From contig CM030724.1 of assembly GCA_018127085.1 (NCBI GenBank), positions 62,001-126,000 of the forward strand: a stretch of 64,000 bases of DNA. Direction: 5' to 3'. Position 1 is the first letter of the stretch. Each line of letters opens with the position of its first letter. This document shows positions 49,067-61,998 of this stretch, in pieces. Source of the stretch: Pneumocystis sp. 'macacae'. Taxonomy: Eukaryota; Ascomycota; Pneumocystomycetes; Pneumocystales; Pneumocystaceae. The position numbers and the translations under genes were made by a program. Below the pieces are notes generated by a model. That model saw only the letters and a program-made list of their open reading frames with translations. It was not told the origin of the DNA and did no database searches.

Positions 49067-50678
49067 ATGAATACTTTAGGTATTTAGGATATATCATAAT
49101 GTACAGTATTAATGTAAAATTTTAGAGGATCTTGAGAATACTGAAAAGAATGATAAAATCTCTAATCCTACTAAAGAAGAATTTATAACAGATAATAACG
49201 ACATAATAGACATAGAAATTTTAAACACATCTATAGAGGAATTACTTAATAGAACAAAATTGGTTGAAAATGATATAAAAGAAAGTTCAAAAAATCTATT
49301 TATTATTAATAATATTCTTTTAGGTTATGCGTTCAGAGTATCAACGACTTATTCATGAACAAAAAACAATGGAAGAAAAAATTAAAGACAATGAAGAAAA
49401 AATTAAAAACAACAAACAATTGCCATATCTTGTAGGGAATGTAGTAGAGATTTTAGATGTAGGACCCGCAACCGAAACAGAAGAAGGTGCAAATATCGAT
49501 TTGGATGCAACAAGAAAAGGAAAATCAGCTGTTATTAAAACATCAACACGGCAAACAATATTCTTGCCTCTTATAGGTCTTATAGAGTCTGAAAAACTTA
49601 AACCAGGAGATCTTATTGGGGTTAACAAGGATTCATATTTAATTCTTGACACATTGCCTACTGAATATGATAGCAGAGTTAAAGCAATGGAAGTTGATGA
49701 AAAACCTATGGAGACTTATTCAGATATTGGTGGGTTAGACAAACAAATAGAGGAACTTGTTGAAGCCATTGTTTTACCCATGAAACAAACAGATAAATTC
49801 AAATCTTTAGGCATTCAACCACCAAAAGGTAGATTGTTTTTGCAAATTAATTAAAATATTCATATTGACAAAGGGGCATTAATGTATGGTCCTCCTGGAA
49901 CAGGGAAAACTTTATTAGCTAGAGCATGTGCTGCCCAAACAAATGCAACATTTTTAAAACTTGCTGCACCTCAACTTGTCCAAGTAATATTCAAGATATT
50001 TGATATAGTAACCATAAATACTAACATACTAACTCTAGATGTTCATTGGTGATGGTGCAAAATTAGTAAGAGACGCGTTTTCTTTGGCAAAAGAAAAGGC
50101 ACCTGCTATTATTTTTATAGATGAATTAGATGCTATTGGAACAAAACGTTTTGATTCAGATAAGTCTGGGGATAGAGAAGTCCAAAGAACTATGCTTGAA
50201 CTATTAAATCAATTAGATGGATTTAGTAGTGACGAAAGAGTTAAAGTTTTGGCAGCAACTAACCGAGTAGATACTCTTGATCCAGCATTATTGCGAAGTG
50301 GGAGATTGGACAGAAAAATAGAATTTCCTTTACCAAATGAAGAAGCAAGGTACTAATGTTTTTAAATACATGTACAATTTTTGTCTAATTTAGTACAGGG
50401 CAGGGATTTTACAAATTCACTCAAGAAAAATGACGATTGATAGTCAAATTAACTGGAATGAACTTGCACGAAGTACAGATGAATATAATGGAGCTATGTT
50501 GAAAAGTGTATGCGTTGAGGCTGGTATAATATATATTATTTATATTTAAATTATTTATAATATTCAAGGAATGATAGCTTTACGGCAAGGAGAAACTAAA
50601 ATAACCCATGAGAATTTTGCAGAAGCAGTTAATGAAGTTATGATGAGGAAAAAGACTATAAGTAATTTCTATGCGTAA
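49067..50678 (+). CDS. RPT5: 26S proteasome regulatory ATPase Rpt5
   Basis: One of six ATPases in the proteasome base. Predicted 442 residues from exons 49067-49079, 49126-49280, 49324-49828, 49874-49983, 50039-50349, 50399-50523 and 50569-50678. The N-terminal coiled coil ([12 protein letters not shown], then [13 protein letters not shown]) precedes the OB domain, [14 protein letters not shown], Walker A GPPGTGKT, Walker [31 protein letters not shown] and the C-terminal HbYX-like end NFYA, typical of Rpt5. The intron at 49281-49323 has no GT donor in the needed phase: coding homology ends at AAA and the intron would begin GAAAGT. Confidence 0.95.
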
Positions 50679-50938
50679 TTATTATGTAATATCCTTTTAA
50701 TATAAATATATTTTTTAAAAAACAATATAACAATAATTTTTTTCGACATTAATACTTTAAGGTACTCAGAAGTCAAAAGAAACAAACAAATAATCTTAAA
50801 ATAATATAAAAATTGAAAATATATTTATATTAATATTAAATTTATAAATTTCATCTTAAAAACTAAAAATACGAAATGAATAGTAAAAATAATATAATCC
50901 AAATACTAGAATGTATAGTTCCAATAATAATTCAAATT

Positions 50939-52187
50939 TTAAACACATTCACCAATTTTCCGGTGTTCATAGATTTCTTCCTCTTCTTGTCTTTCTTTAA
51001 TTGCCCGTAATATTTCGGAAGAACAGACCTTATATACATCTTTTGGAATATCACTTAAGTGTACACACGAACCAGAAATAGGTTTTATTTCCATAAGAGT
51101 TTCAAGGACTACCTTCGAATCAGAACTAGTTTCATTTCCTATTTCACTTTGCCATTTTACGGAAGTAGGTTGGGAAGTAGCAAATCGAAGATGAGTATTT
51201 GTATGAGGCTCATAAACACCAAATGCCCATTTTTCTCTTCTTTGAATCGTTAAAAAACTGTTATACCGACTAAAGCATAATTAAAAACCATTAAGAAAAA
51301 GAAATTTTAAACAACCTAGCAGATCGAGCATGCTCTAACATCCAGTTTTCATCAGTGATAATAACCTTTTTTTTCTTCCTATATATCTCAGATTCGAAAT
51401 CTGGATGATATTGATAAATTGAGCTTGCACCAAGCCAAGCTACATGTTGATTTTTATCGTACTCCACACCTTCAAACAGCACCCTATCATCGGGATTCGC
51501 AATATCAGAATATTTGTAACCTTTAGAAATACTAGAAGCTTCCCAGTAATCATCCACAATCCATTTTCCTTTAATTATAATACGAGCACCAAATTCACGG
51601 AAAATAGACCTTGCAGTAACTACACCGACTGCACGCCCTTTGTACGATTCAGGAATAATGTTCCTTTCTATTAGATCTAACTTCTCTTCCTCATTAATTA
51701 TAACATTATATAGAGATGTATGTCTTAAGAAAAAAAGATATGGATCGCGATACCCCATAGCGTGAGCTGGCTCTGTAGAAAGCATATACAAACGACTGCC
51801 ACGCCCCAAGAGAGTAAATGTCCTGCATCTATATTCCCTTCCATCTGCTAAAATACCAAATTGATCAACTTTCTTTTCTCCAGAAGGATCAATTTCATCT
51901 AATACAACCTCATCATTAACAATTTCTTTCTCATTCCACAATATATCTTTCTGCGTCTCCGAAATATGCAATGAAAGGCCTTTCGGTTTTGGAGGTCTAC
52001 CTCTACGATTAACATTTTTACTTTTTATTGAAGTAGCATAATCATCATCTGAAAGACCTGAACTCATATGTTTAATAATCCTTTTTCTACCTCTGCGACC
52101 AGATACAGCAGATGTCTCATCACAATGATCGCCATCACCATATTCCGAACCACCTGGAGAACATAAATCATTATGTGTAACACTCAT
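50939..52187 (-). CDS. Rsc7/Swp82-family chromatin-remodelling complex subunit
   Basis: A subunit of RSC/SWI-SNF remodellers. Predicted 400 residues from exons 51316-52187 and 50939-51269. The N-terminus has two basic AT-hook-like patches (GRRGRKR and NRRGRPPKPKG). The conserved core includes EYRCRTFTLLGRGSRLYMLS, RDPYLFFLRHTSLYNVI, DLIERNIIPESYKGRAVGVV and ARSIFREFGARIIIKGKW, which are typical of Rsc7 (Npl6) and Swp82. After the intron, the C-terminal part (YNSFLTIQRREKWAFGVYEPHTN) continues the family pattern. Which complex it joins cannot be told from sequence alone. Confidence 0.92.
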
Positions 52188-54589
52188 AAATCTAAAGACA
52201 TTCTTAATAAATTATTTTAAAAAGCATATATAATACTTAATAGACTTTTATACAATAATAAGACTCTAAAATTCAAAATATTAAGTGAATTCTTATGTTT
52301 TTTTTTTTAAATCATAAATTTCTATATAAAATATTTATTTTTATTAAAATCTCAATTCGTTTTCAAGAATTTTCAAAATTTATAAAATTCAAACTATTTA
52401 ATCTTAAATTAGCACAATAATTATTTGTATTTTAAATTATAAATACATTAAAAAATCAAATTTTTGTAATTCCAAAAAAAAGTAAATATTTTTTTCCCCA
52501 ATATTATTTTTAAAAAATTTAAAATATTCTGTTAATTTTTAACTTTGAAATAAAATATAAATACAAAAAGTCTATATCCAAGATCCGAATTTTTATTAAA
52601 AAAAAACTAAAAATTGTGTGTAAATAATTTTAAAATACAAAATACATCACAAAAATTATATTATATTTTAAATATGTATAAATATTTAAAAATATCTTAA
52701 TATTTAATCATTATCAAGCTAAATTAATTTAAGATCAAAAACAAGATTTATAAAAATACTAAATATTTTCATTATTTATTTCAAAAATATATAAAATATT
52801 ATTTAAAAGCAGACACAAATTCTAACATAAAATAATTTTAATTTTTGACTACAAAATCATGGTTTTAAAATCATAGCAGAATAAAATTCATACTTAAAAT
52901 TAAAAATTATTAAAAAATGATAAATCTTTAAAGGGTTAATATATAAAATTTTAATTTTTATAAAGCATCAACGTTCAAAAAAATAAAATAACTTTAAAAT
53001 AAAAAATTTTAAAATTCTAATAAAAAATATTTTACTCAAAATTAATAACAATAAAAAATATCGACAAAATACTTTATTGTCTTCTATGTTAAAAGAAGAA
53101 GTGTGAAACAATATTAAATTAGTATTAAAAAAAGCGAATCATAAAATTTATAAATTTTAAAAATTCATATTGTGAATTAAATTATAATAAAAGCAATGAT
53201 ATGACCATATGTTCAGCAATAAAAATAAATTCTTAAAGTTTATATTTCTATAACTTTATTCAACTTAAAATCAATAAAATTTATAACCTCGCAAAACAAT
53301 TTTCCTCAAAATCAACAAAAAATGTTAAAAAATAAATAGTAACTTTAAATTTTAACAATCTCATACTCATATAAATAATAAATGAAAAAAGTCATTAAAA
53401 AAAGGACATTATAACTAAAATCGTTTTTAACAAAATATACAAAACTCTAGTAAAACGGAAAATAAAAAAACTATATAAAAATAAAAAATACTTGAATATA
53501 TTTAAAAATTAGATAATTATGATAAAAAAAGACATAATTTTAAAATAAAAAAATATATAATTTTTTTTAAAAATTACAGAACGTATATTCTATTATATTT
53601 CAAAATATATAACAATGTTAGCCATTTTTAGTTACTCCTATGCATATAAAAAACACATATTCCTAAGAACAGAAAACTTCTAAAAAGACAAAATTATAGT
53701 ATCATTTTATAATAGTATCATAAATTTTTACTAAAATAAGATAATACTATATTTAATATTTAATAAACAGTGAATTTAAATATAAACTATAAAAGATCTA
53801 TATAAATTCCAAATATATAAAGTCTAATTATATTCTCTCTTCATACTCTTTATTCTACATTTATAATTATTACATAAATAAATTAGAAATATATCTAAAT
53901 ACCAAAAATATAGATTCTAGAAAACTAATCTATAAAAAAAACAAATACTCAGCTATATATATTCGCTTATTTTAATTTTATTTTAATCATATTTATCAAC
54001 TATTTTTCTCAAAATTATCTTCTAAAAGTAATTTCAATACAAATATTATCATCAATCTACTTTATCTTTCCTCATAAAAAATATAAAAACTACTTTTAAT
54101 TCTTTTCCAATATATTCATTATTCACAATTTTTATCAAAAGTTTTAATATCAAGCAAAAAAAATGATTAACAATACTTTAAAAATTAATATAACAAAATA
54201 CAAAAACATTTAAAATAATAATATAAAATAAATATATTCTTAAATATTAAAAATACAGTATTTCTTTAAAAACATTTACTAATTATTTATTTAAGATTTT
54301 TTATTTACCAATTTGTAAATATATTACAGATTTTAAAATTATCAAGTTCCAATAATATATATTCATATAAATGCAAATAATTAATCATATATGCTTAAAA
54401 ACACTTAAATGAATAAAAACTCTATAGAATCAATCATTAAAACATAAAAAAACATAAAAACCGAACTGTATTGTGATGTGTTCGAATAAAAAAAAAATAC
54501 ATTTTTATCTATATATTTAAGATTCTTTAAATTAAACGTAGTGACGTTTTGTTAAATAAATAACCCTATATAAATAGTACCTCAATAAA
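52188..54589. other. Longest gene-free block, A- and C-biased
   Basis: About 2.4 kb between the divergent starts of the Rsc7-like and PHD genes. No ORF of note. The plus strand is rich in A and has more C than G (in 53281-53340 I count 10 C and 3 G), the reverse of the left half of the window. Both promoters lie here, but the length far exceeds other divergent spacers in the window (37-523 bp). Confidence 0.6.
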
Positions 54590-56668
54590 ATGTCTAACCA
54601 ATATTATAAAGAAAATCAACAGATATCAAATGAATATATCACAGAACAATATAACAATCAAAGATCAGATATGAAAAATACAGAATATAATTCAGAAACA
54701 AAACAACCATTTCAACAAGACCCGTTACCTATGTATCAACAAGAGACAAAAATACCGAAAGAAAATATCCAAATTCAAACGTTTTGGGTATGTATTGGAT
54801 CCAAAGAAAAATTATATTTTTTAAATTTACAGATACTAATCAAATGATTTTAAATAGTCCCAAACAGATAACGAATTCATGCAGAATCAAGAAAAGACAG
54901 AAACGCATCCAGAAATAGAATTAAACACAAAAGAATTAAATATAGAGCTAAAATGTGATGAAGAAATACTGCCTACACCAATTAATACGACAGGAATGAC
55001 AAAACATAAAGGTATAACATTCTCAATAATTTAATTATAGAAAAAGCATTTAAAAGCTTACCTCATACTGTTTATAGCGCGAAGACAAAAGTATTCTAAA
55101 AACAAATTATCCCAAGGATTAAAAAGTACACCTCGAAATCGAAAGCATGATAGTGTATACTTAATTGTTATATATATGTATTATTTAATATAATAAATAG
55201 GAAGATGAGGATGAAGATTATAACATGGAAGGAACTAAAACAAAGTCTGGCAGAAAAATACACCGTCCTACTCAATTTAATCCAGCAACGAAAACTCCTA
55301 GTAATTTTATTGCTTTATTTCACTGATAAGTGCTCAAAAGTATTTAGGCAAAAGACGTGGACCTGGTAGAAGATCAGCTCAAGATTCACACTTCTGTATT
55401 ATTTGTCAACGTGGCCATAGTCCAAGTTCTAATAGAATCGTATTTTGTGATGGATGTAATTTCCCATACCACCAATTATGTCATATGCCAATCATAGACG
55501 ATCTTGTTATTAATCTATCTGACTCAGAATGGCTGTGTTACACCTGCAATAAAAAGCGCACCAAAAGAGCATTATTAACTGGTGCAACTGGGGCTAATTT
55601 AACAGAAGAAGAGGTTTCCTTTCTAAATAAATATAAATAATAGGTTTAATCTTCTGTTTAGAAAAAGACATATCTTGCATCTCTTCCTTTATCTCATCTA
55701 GTTGAACTTCTATTTTTTTGCGAAAAAATGTGCCCAAACATACCATTTTATGCACCTAATACTCGCGAAATTTTAATGGAAATTCGGCATGCTAAAGAAG
55801 AAGCAATTATGAATGAGAATTCAATTACAGACCAATTAAATGGGGAAAATTTCGATCCAGAATCAGTATTAGATGAAGATTCAGAATTAAGCGATGCAGT
55901 TGATTCAAACGCTGATGCAGATAATCTTAAAGATCTTCCAAGTTATGAAAATATGATTGTAGAAGCGTTAACAGCAATTCATGATTCTAGAGGTGTTCCT
56001 CCTAGAATTATATATGAATGGATGGAAAGGTAAATTGTTAATTATTGTAGATCAATTATTTATACTTCAGTAATTATCCAACCCTAAATCCAAGATTTAG
56101 AGCATCTGCCTCCCAAGCTTTACAAAAAGCAGTAAAAAAAGGAAAGCTTCAAAAAGATGGGTCAAATTACTTTTTAAATACCGATTCTAATGGAAAATTT
56201 GTAATAACTTAACTAATTCTTTATTCTCTCTCATTAAATAAAGGCATACAATTCAAAATTATCTCAGCAATTACACGAATCTTTAAGTAAAAATTCTCCA
56301 ATTAATACTGCATCATCTATTTCATTTTCGGAAAATCAATTGCAACTAGTATTATCCAAAACAACTAATTTATTTTAGCTAATACATATATTCAGGGTGC
56401 ACTTCCACACCACCAAGGATTAAAGCTCCCAGTTGAATTACAAAACTCTCAGAGTTTCACCGTGGACGATAATAATGAAGTTTTTAGTCATACCGTTAAT
56501 AATTTATCTGAACAATCAGATGATAATTCTCAAAAACAGGATTTATCTAATATACTAAAAGAAAGTTCTAATTTAGTGAATAAATTAGAAGATGATATAA
56601 ATATACCTCACACAAGTACAACTAATCAAACTTCTCAAACTGAAGGAAATATAGAAATTGACAACTAG
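54590..56668 (+). CDS. PHD-finger protein with a linker-histone-like (H15) domain
   Basis: Predicted about 563 residues from exons 54590-54787, 54858-55011, 55057-55154 (or from 55078), 55201-55300, 55348-55613, 55662-56029, 56071-56200, 56244-56348 and 56396-56668. After a Gln/Asn-rich head and a basic stretch KRRGPGRRSAQDS comes a PHD finger: HFCIICQRGHSPSSNRIVF, CDGC, PYHQLCH, WLCYTCNKKR. Further on, NMIVEALTAIHDSRGVPPR, IIYEWMERNYPTLNPRF and ASASQALQKAVKKGKLQKDG look like the winged helix of histone H1/H5. The tail is Ser/Asn-rich. It may correspond to fission yeast Phf1/Phf2 of the Lsd1/2 complex, but that is a guess. The intron 2 acceptor is ambiguous (both choices stay in frame). Confidence 0.82.
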
Positions 56669-56893
56669 TTTTCAGATATTCTTTTATAGTTTTTTGAAAT
56701 AACTATATAGTATCATTCTTTCTGTAAAATAATTTTAGTTATTTTAGATTTATTCATAGTTTTATCTTTAACTATTTATCCAAACCTTTTTCAATTAATG
56801 TCAATTTAATATCAAATACAAATCATTATTATATATTTAAAAAATAATTTATAATTTTTATATTCAGTCTACAACGTTTTATAATATTTCTAA

Positions 56894-58052
56894 ATGTCAG
56901 ATTTAACAAAAATATTTTTTGAATATTCAAATAAACATAATATTAACATTCTAGAAACAAAAATAAGAAATAATGTACAAAAAAAGAGAACAGAAGATCT
57001 ATTTATTAAAGAGGCCTATCAAATTGTAAAAATATAATTTAAAAAAATATAATAATAAATATATAGTTTAAACATATCAAAGAATTAGAAAAATTCTTAA
57101 CAAACATACGACATGCATATCTTAATATTGAATCTAGAGAGCCTATAGATTTTCAATCATTTAATAAACAACATACATCTGTTTTTTCATATAAAGGTTT
57201 AAAAACATTATCAGATAGACAAAGAGAAGAGGTTGATACGAAATCGAAAATAATTATCAAGCAAAGTAGAGAAAGAATACTAAAGCTCGAAAATTTCGAA
57301 AAAAGTAATGATATTTATATATTAAATTTAAAAAGTAAATTTATTTAAACAGATAAAAGAATAATACATAAAAAAACAGGAATTTTTGCTCTATTCTTTC
57401 AAGATTTTTCACAAAAAATCAAAGAAGAATTAATTTCACAACATAGAAATTCAATAACATGGTTTCTTAACAAAAAATTAAAAGATGTATCTTTTATACA
57501 AGAACAACAACAACGAATTAAACTACAATACCAAATTGAGAAAAACAAAAGGTATCATTAAGTTAGAATTAACATTTCTAATATACAAAAGAATTATAGA
57601 CTCTGCAAATATACTTTCTATTCAAACAAACAAACAAAATCAAGATATTTTAGAATGTAATTTAAACACAAGCTTATCCAAAGAACAAATTCAACTCCTC
57701 GAAACAGAAAATAACGAAATATTTGAATATTTTCAATCAACTCTTGATCAAGTAAGGTATATATGTTTTAAACTTTAAAAATACTTTTATTTTTTTAATA
57801 AATTCTAGATCAATACAAAAATCTTTATCAGAAATTTCAAAAATACAAACGGAATTAGCATCTCATATAGAAGAACAGTCATATATAACTAATAAGTTAC
57901 ACGAAGAAGTGTTATATACATCAGAATTAATAAAAAACGGGAGCACTCAATTAATACATACTAAAAAAGTAAGTAAAACATCATCACGATTCATTACATG
58001 GTTTCTTCTTATATCATCATCTATATTGTTATTACTAGATTGGTACAATTAA
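56894..58052 (+). CDS. UFE1: Syntaxin-18 family ER Qa-SNARE (Ufe1)
   Basis: The ER t-SNARE for retrograde Golgi-to-ER vesicles. Predicted 325 residues from exons 56894-57025, 57067-57304, 57353-57551, 57592-57756 and 57809-58052. The N-terminus DLTKIFFEYSNKHN and the HIKELEKFLTNIRHAYLNIE segment match the syntaxin-18 type, followed by LSDRQREEVD and a second helical block. The SNARE motif starts at LLETENNEIFEYFQ and spans to HIEEQSYITNKLHEE, and the chain ends with a membrane anchor (WFLLISSSILLLLDWYN). With Sed5 this gives both ER and Golgi Qa-SNAREs in one window. The family call rests on motif pattern and length. Confidence 0.8.
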
Positions 58053-58409
58053 ATTTATATATTCTAGTAAACTACAATAAAAAATATTTGCCTTAAAGTA
58101 CAAAATTTTAAATATTTTTTTTATAATTTAAAAAACTTTAATATTCTATTACAATTTATGTATTTAAAAATTAGGTATAAAAATAAAAATATATTTTTAT
58201 TATATCTTTTCAAACATTCAATAATATTTATTTAAAATCTTAAATATATTAAATAGTTAAAATTATATTTGAAAACCATAAAATTCATAAATAATGAATC
58301 AACAACTTTCATCTATAAAAAACAAATAAAAAAAAATAAAAAACAAATACACTATACTATTTAGGCTTCGGAATCATAATATTTAATTTCCATAATTTGA
58401 AAAAAGTAG
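58053..58409. other. Gene-free convergent spacer
   Basis: About 360 bp between the 3' ends of UFE1 and RAD4. AT-rich, nothing recognised. Confidence 0.5.
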
Positions 58410-60930
58410 TCATTTTTTTACAGATATAATTTTAAAATCAGTATCATAACCATTACCATACAAATCTTCAACGTGATCACGTATTTCTAAGCCTAATAAA
58501 AATTTCCTCCATCTACTAAGCACTTCTTTTTGACGTTTTTTTAGATCCTTTTCAATCTTTTTTTGTTGATCAAATATCCATGCTTCAAAACACGTATTAG
58601 CATTTTCAGTAGCAACCAGAATACCTGTTATAACAGGAATCGCACGTTGACTTTTAAATTCAAATCCAGTAACAGCATCAGAATAATCAAACCCTAACCT
58701 CTTTGCAATTTTTCCAATTCCAGTATAAGGTAAATGTGTAGCACCATCAGGTATCATAGAATCGGTAAATAAATCAGTATTTCCGTATTTATTTTTTGGA
58801 ACAAATCCATTGACCACAGGGGGTGGGATATATAATTCTGTTTGAAATTCTGCATACAATGGTTGAATATCAACTTCATTAGTTTCAGAAGCAATAAACG
58901 CATTTTCTCGTCTTCGTCTTAAAGTAACACTCTTTGGCTTAACAATTTTAAGAGGTAATTCACCTGATTTTATCTGTCTACCTTCTCGATAATAATATTC
59001 AACAGATTTACACAATAAAATATCAGATCTATTAAAAACTTTTTCTTCCTTTAATTTATCTCCTTTACCAATTGTAAATACGTGTACTGGAAATGCACCA
59101 GGACGAACAACTTCATCCCTTTTAAGATAGCGCTCAAGAACATAACTAAAAAGTTAATATAAACACAATAAAATAGTATTTTATACTCCGGATGTGTTCT
59201 ATATTCATTTATAGTAATACTACCTATTTTTTTAAATAATATTTTCGGCCGCAAATCATCATTTTCTTTAAAATCTATATCCTATAAAAACATTATGAGT
59301 TATTCATCAAAAAATATTTATTACTGTTAAGAATGGTCTTTTGAATATATTGAGAAGTTTTTCAAATGAAGTATATTTATCCTTCTGGGAAACAGGAAAT
59401 TTTATTCTATTAAGCTTCGAAATATCATTTACATATTTAAACGTAACATCTTTTGCATATCCATCAACTTCAAAAGCCACAATGTAACTTGCATTCATTT
59501 TAGTTTCAATAAGCATCTTTCCCCTAGGTACAAAAAGACTCCTATCCAAAAACGAAATAGCACAATTTAAAACCATACACTCAAGAGAATACCATGTATT
59601 AGCATTGATATCATAAACTTCAGTCCAAAAAACAGGATAAGGAAAACTAAACTCAGATACTATTTCAACTATTAGAAAAATATTCCTTTAATCTAAACTT
59701 TACTTAATTTAGCCTTGTTAACAAGTAAATTATCTTTAAACTTAGTTGAAATATTATCCAATTCATTCCTAAAACTTTTAAAAAATTGCAGGTATATTAA
59801 TTAAAAAGAATCATACATAACATGCACTTTTTTCAAGTTTCCTAATTCATTATTCAGACTATTAGTCATTGATTTGCAGTATTCTTCATAAACTCCATGT
59901 CCTGAATTAAAATTTAAACCTAAAGGTTGTAAAGAAAAAACAAGTCTAGCATTAAAACCCAAAGCCCTCAATAAAGATGTAAGAATTTGAGCACCAGAAT
60001 CCCTACTACCTTTTAAAAACAATGCGATTCTACGAAATTCAAAAACTGAATTAATAATTTCAAATAAATGTATCTAATTAAACCATAAGTTATAATATAA
60101 AACACATATTCATAAAGTACGCGATCTTCTAAACTAATCCCATATTCTTTAGAATAACAAAAACCTTTTCCTATGCCCAAAGTAATTATTTCAAATTTAT
60201 GTTTAAACCACTGCAAAATCAAGAGCAATATTTTCCCAAAGTTATCAAAACTTTGTTGTTGGGTAAGAAATCCTTGCCTATACTCTTGAACCCGCGCAAA
60301 AAGTGAAGGACATTCATCTTTAAATTTATTACGTAAAATATTTTGCGTTTCTTTATCATTAATCCATTTATTCCTTAAAAATCCATGAGAAATCAAGCAT
60401 GCTAAATGAAGTAAATGTAATTGAATTCTAACATTTCGTTTCAAAAAACACGCATTCGAAGTTTTTCTGTAGACTCTTAAATATATAAAATATTAAATAA
60501 GAAAAATACTTTTTAAATTTTAAATATTTTGAAGTATTTAAAACAATGTCAAGATCTCCAGTAGAATCTTTTGCAGAACCATCATCTTTCAGTGATAAAT
60601 TTAAAAAAATAAGGAATTATTATTAAACAATATAACTCACTTTGATGAATTTCAATATCTTCCCAATCTACTAAATTTTCACAAGAATCCTGAAGATCAA
60701 AATCTAAAGAATTAACCATAGTTTTATCACTTGAAGAATTATTTTCTTTAGAAAAATCTTTAAAAAAATATTTGCTAGTCTGATCATAAATATCCTTATT
60801 TTTTTTATCTAAGAAAAATATGAAACAAAAGAATAAAAAAAAGATAAATACTTTTTTCCCTTAAAGAATCTTTTCTATTGGTTAAAAAATTATTTCTGTT
60901 AATATTCTTTTTTTTATTTAATTTTGGCAT
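58410..60930 (-). CDS. RAD4: DNA damage recognition protein Rad4/XPC
   Basis: Finds helix-distorting lesions for nucleotide excision repair. Predicted 729 residues from exons 60852-60930, 60641-60808, 60510-60585, 60084-60475, 59817-60045, 59704-59774, 59325-59668, 59187-59281 and 58410-59145. The transglutaminase-like fold shows FLKGSRDSGAQILTSLLRAL, GFNARLVFSLQPLG and PVFWTEVYD. The beta-hairpin domains follow: HPEDYVLERYLKRDEV, VHVFTIGKGDKLK, REGRQIKSGELP, LYIPPPVVNGFVPKN and LPYTGIGKIAKRLGFDYSDA, ending with the helical tail. Introns of 34 and 35 nt (60476-60509, 59669-59703) are the shortest in the window. Fission yeast has two paralogues (Rhp41, Rhp42). Confidence 0.93.
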
Positions 60931-61998
60931 TTAGCTATAAGCACGTTAAACATTTAGAAATAAAAGACGTTGAATTTTAAATTAAATAACTATATAAATG
61001 TAAACATATATAATTATTTTGAATTATAAGTACACAAAAAATTGACATAGACCATTTGTTTTAATTAAACATTTTTTTAAGATAGCAATATTCGGTAACA
61101 AATGTATTGAATCAAAAATTTACAAAAATAAAATCTAAAAACATAATAATATATAAAATACAAGTTTATAATAAGATAGATCCTAATTATATCTTAAATA
61201 TTTTTTCTCCAAAAAACATAAAATTAAATATATCTTAAATTACCACTAAAATCTATTTAGCAATCTTTCAAAAGATTTCTTATTAATTACTTAACTAATC
61301 TTTTAAAAAACCTTTTCAAACAAAACCACTAATATATATTTAATTTAAATTAATGAAAACACAATACGCGATAAAACATTAGATTCAAAACTATAGCAAA
61401 TAAAAATAAATATCCTCTAAATACAAAACATATCATCAGATTATAGAAAAATTGTACAAAACATGAAGCAATTATCCTAATAACAAACATAGTAAGACTT
61501 AGATCAATATGTCCAGAATATTTCAATCTAAATCCTACTTAAACAAAAAAACTGTATAAATACATGCTCCTCGCTTCAAAATATTTATAAGCCAACATTC
61601 ATGTAATCTAAGTAATCTAAGATTAAGTAACCCTCACTAAGCTACTCTCCCAATACATCGAACAATTGAAACACATTTAACTCAGGAAAACAAGTACACT
61701 CAAGTAAAAAATAAAATCCGAAAATATAAGAATTAATCTCAGGAGATGCTAAAATAAGTAGCATCAACTCAAGAGAAAAAATAAATCAGTGGAGAATAAA
61801 TATTATGAAACAACCCATTTCACCCAAATAAAAGTCTGGTGAATGTATTGATGTTATCAAAAAAAGAATAATCTGGAGCTAGAAAAAATGATCTATATAA
61901 ATATAATGGAAAAGCAGCTGAACATGATGAATTTAGTCTCAATCGCTTCGAAAAGCGAAATTTCAAAGAATCATCATACAAAATAGACTGTAATACGA
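60931..61998. other. Spacer: RAD4 promoter side and probable long 3' UTR of the zinc-finger gene
   Basis: About 1.07 kb. The part near RAD4 is ordinary AT-rich sequence, while the part from about 61350 toward the zinc-finger gene is visibly richer in C and G (blocks such as CTCACTAAGCTACTCTCCC). No ORF recognised. A long 3' UTR would explain the composition. Confidence 0.45.

Noticed and set aside
49281..49323. Ordinary GT donor (GTTCAA or GTTGAA) for the RPT5 intron
   Set aside because: GTTCAA puts VMRSEYQRL out of frame; GTTGAA keeps frame but deletes the conserved ENDIK of the coiled coil.
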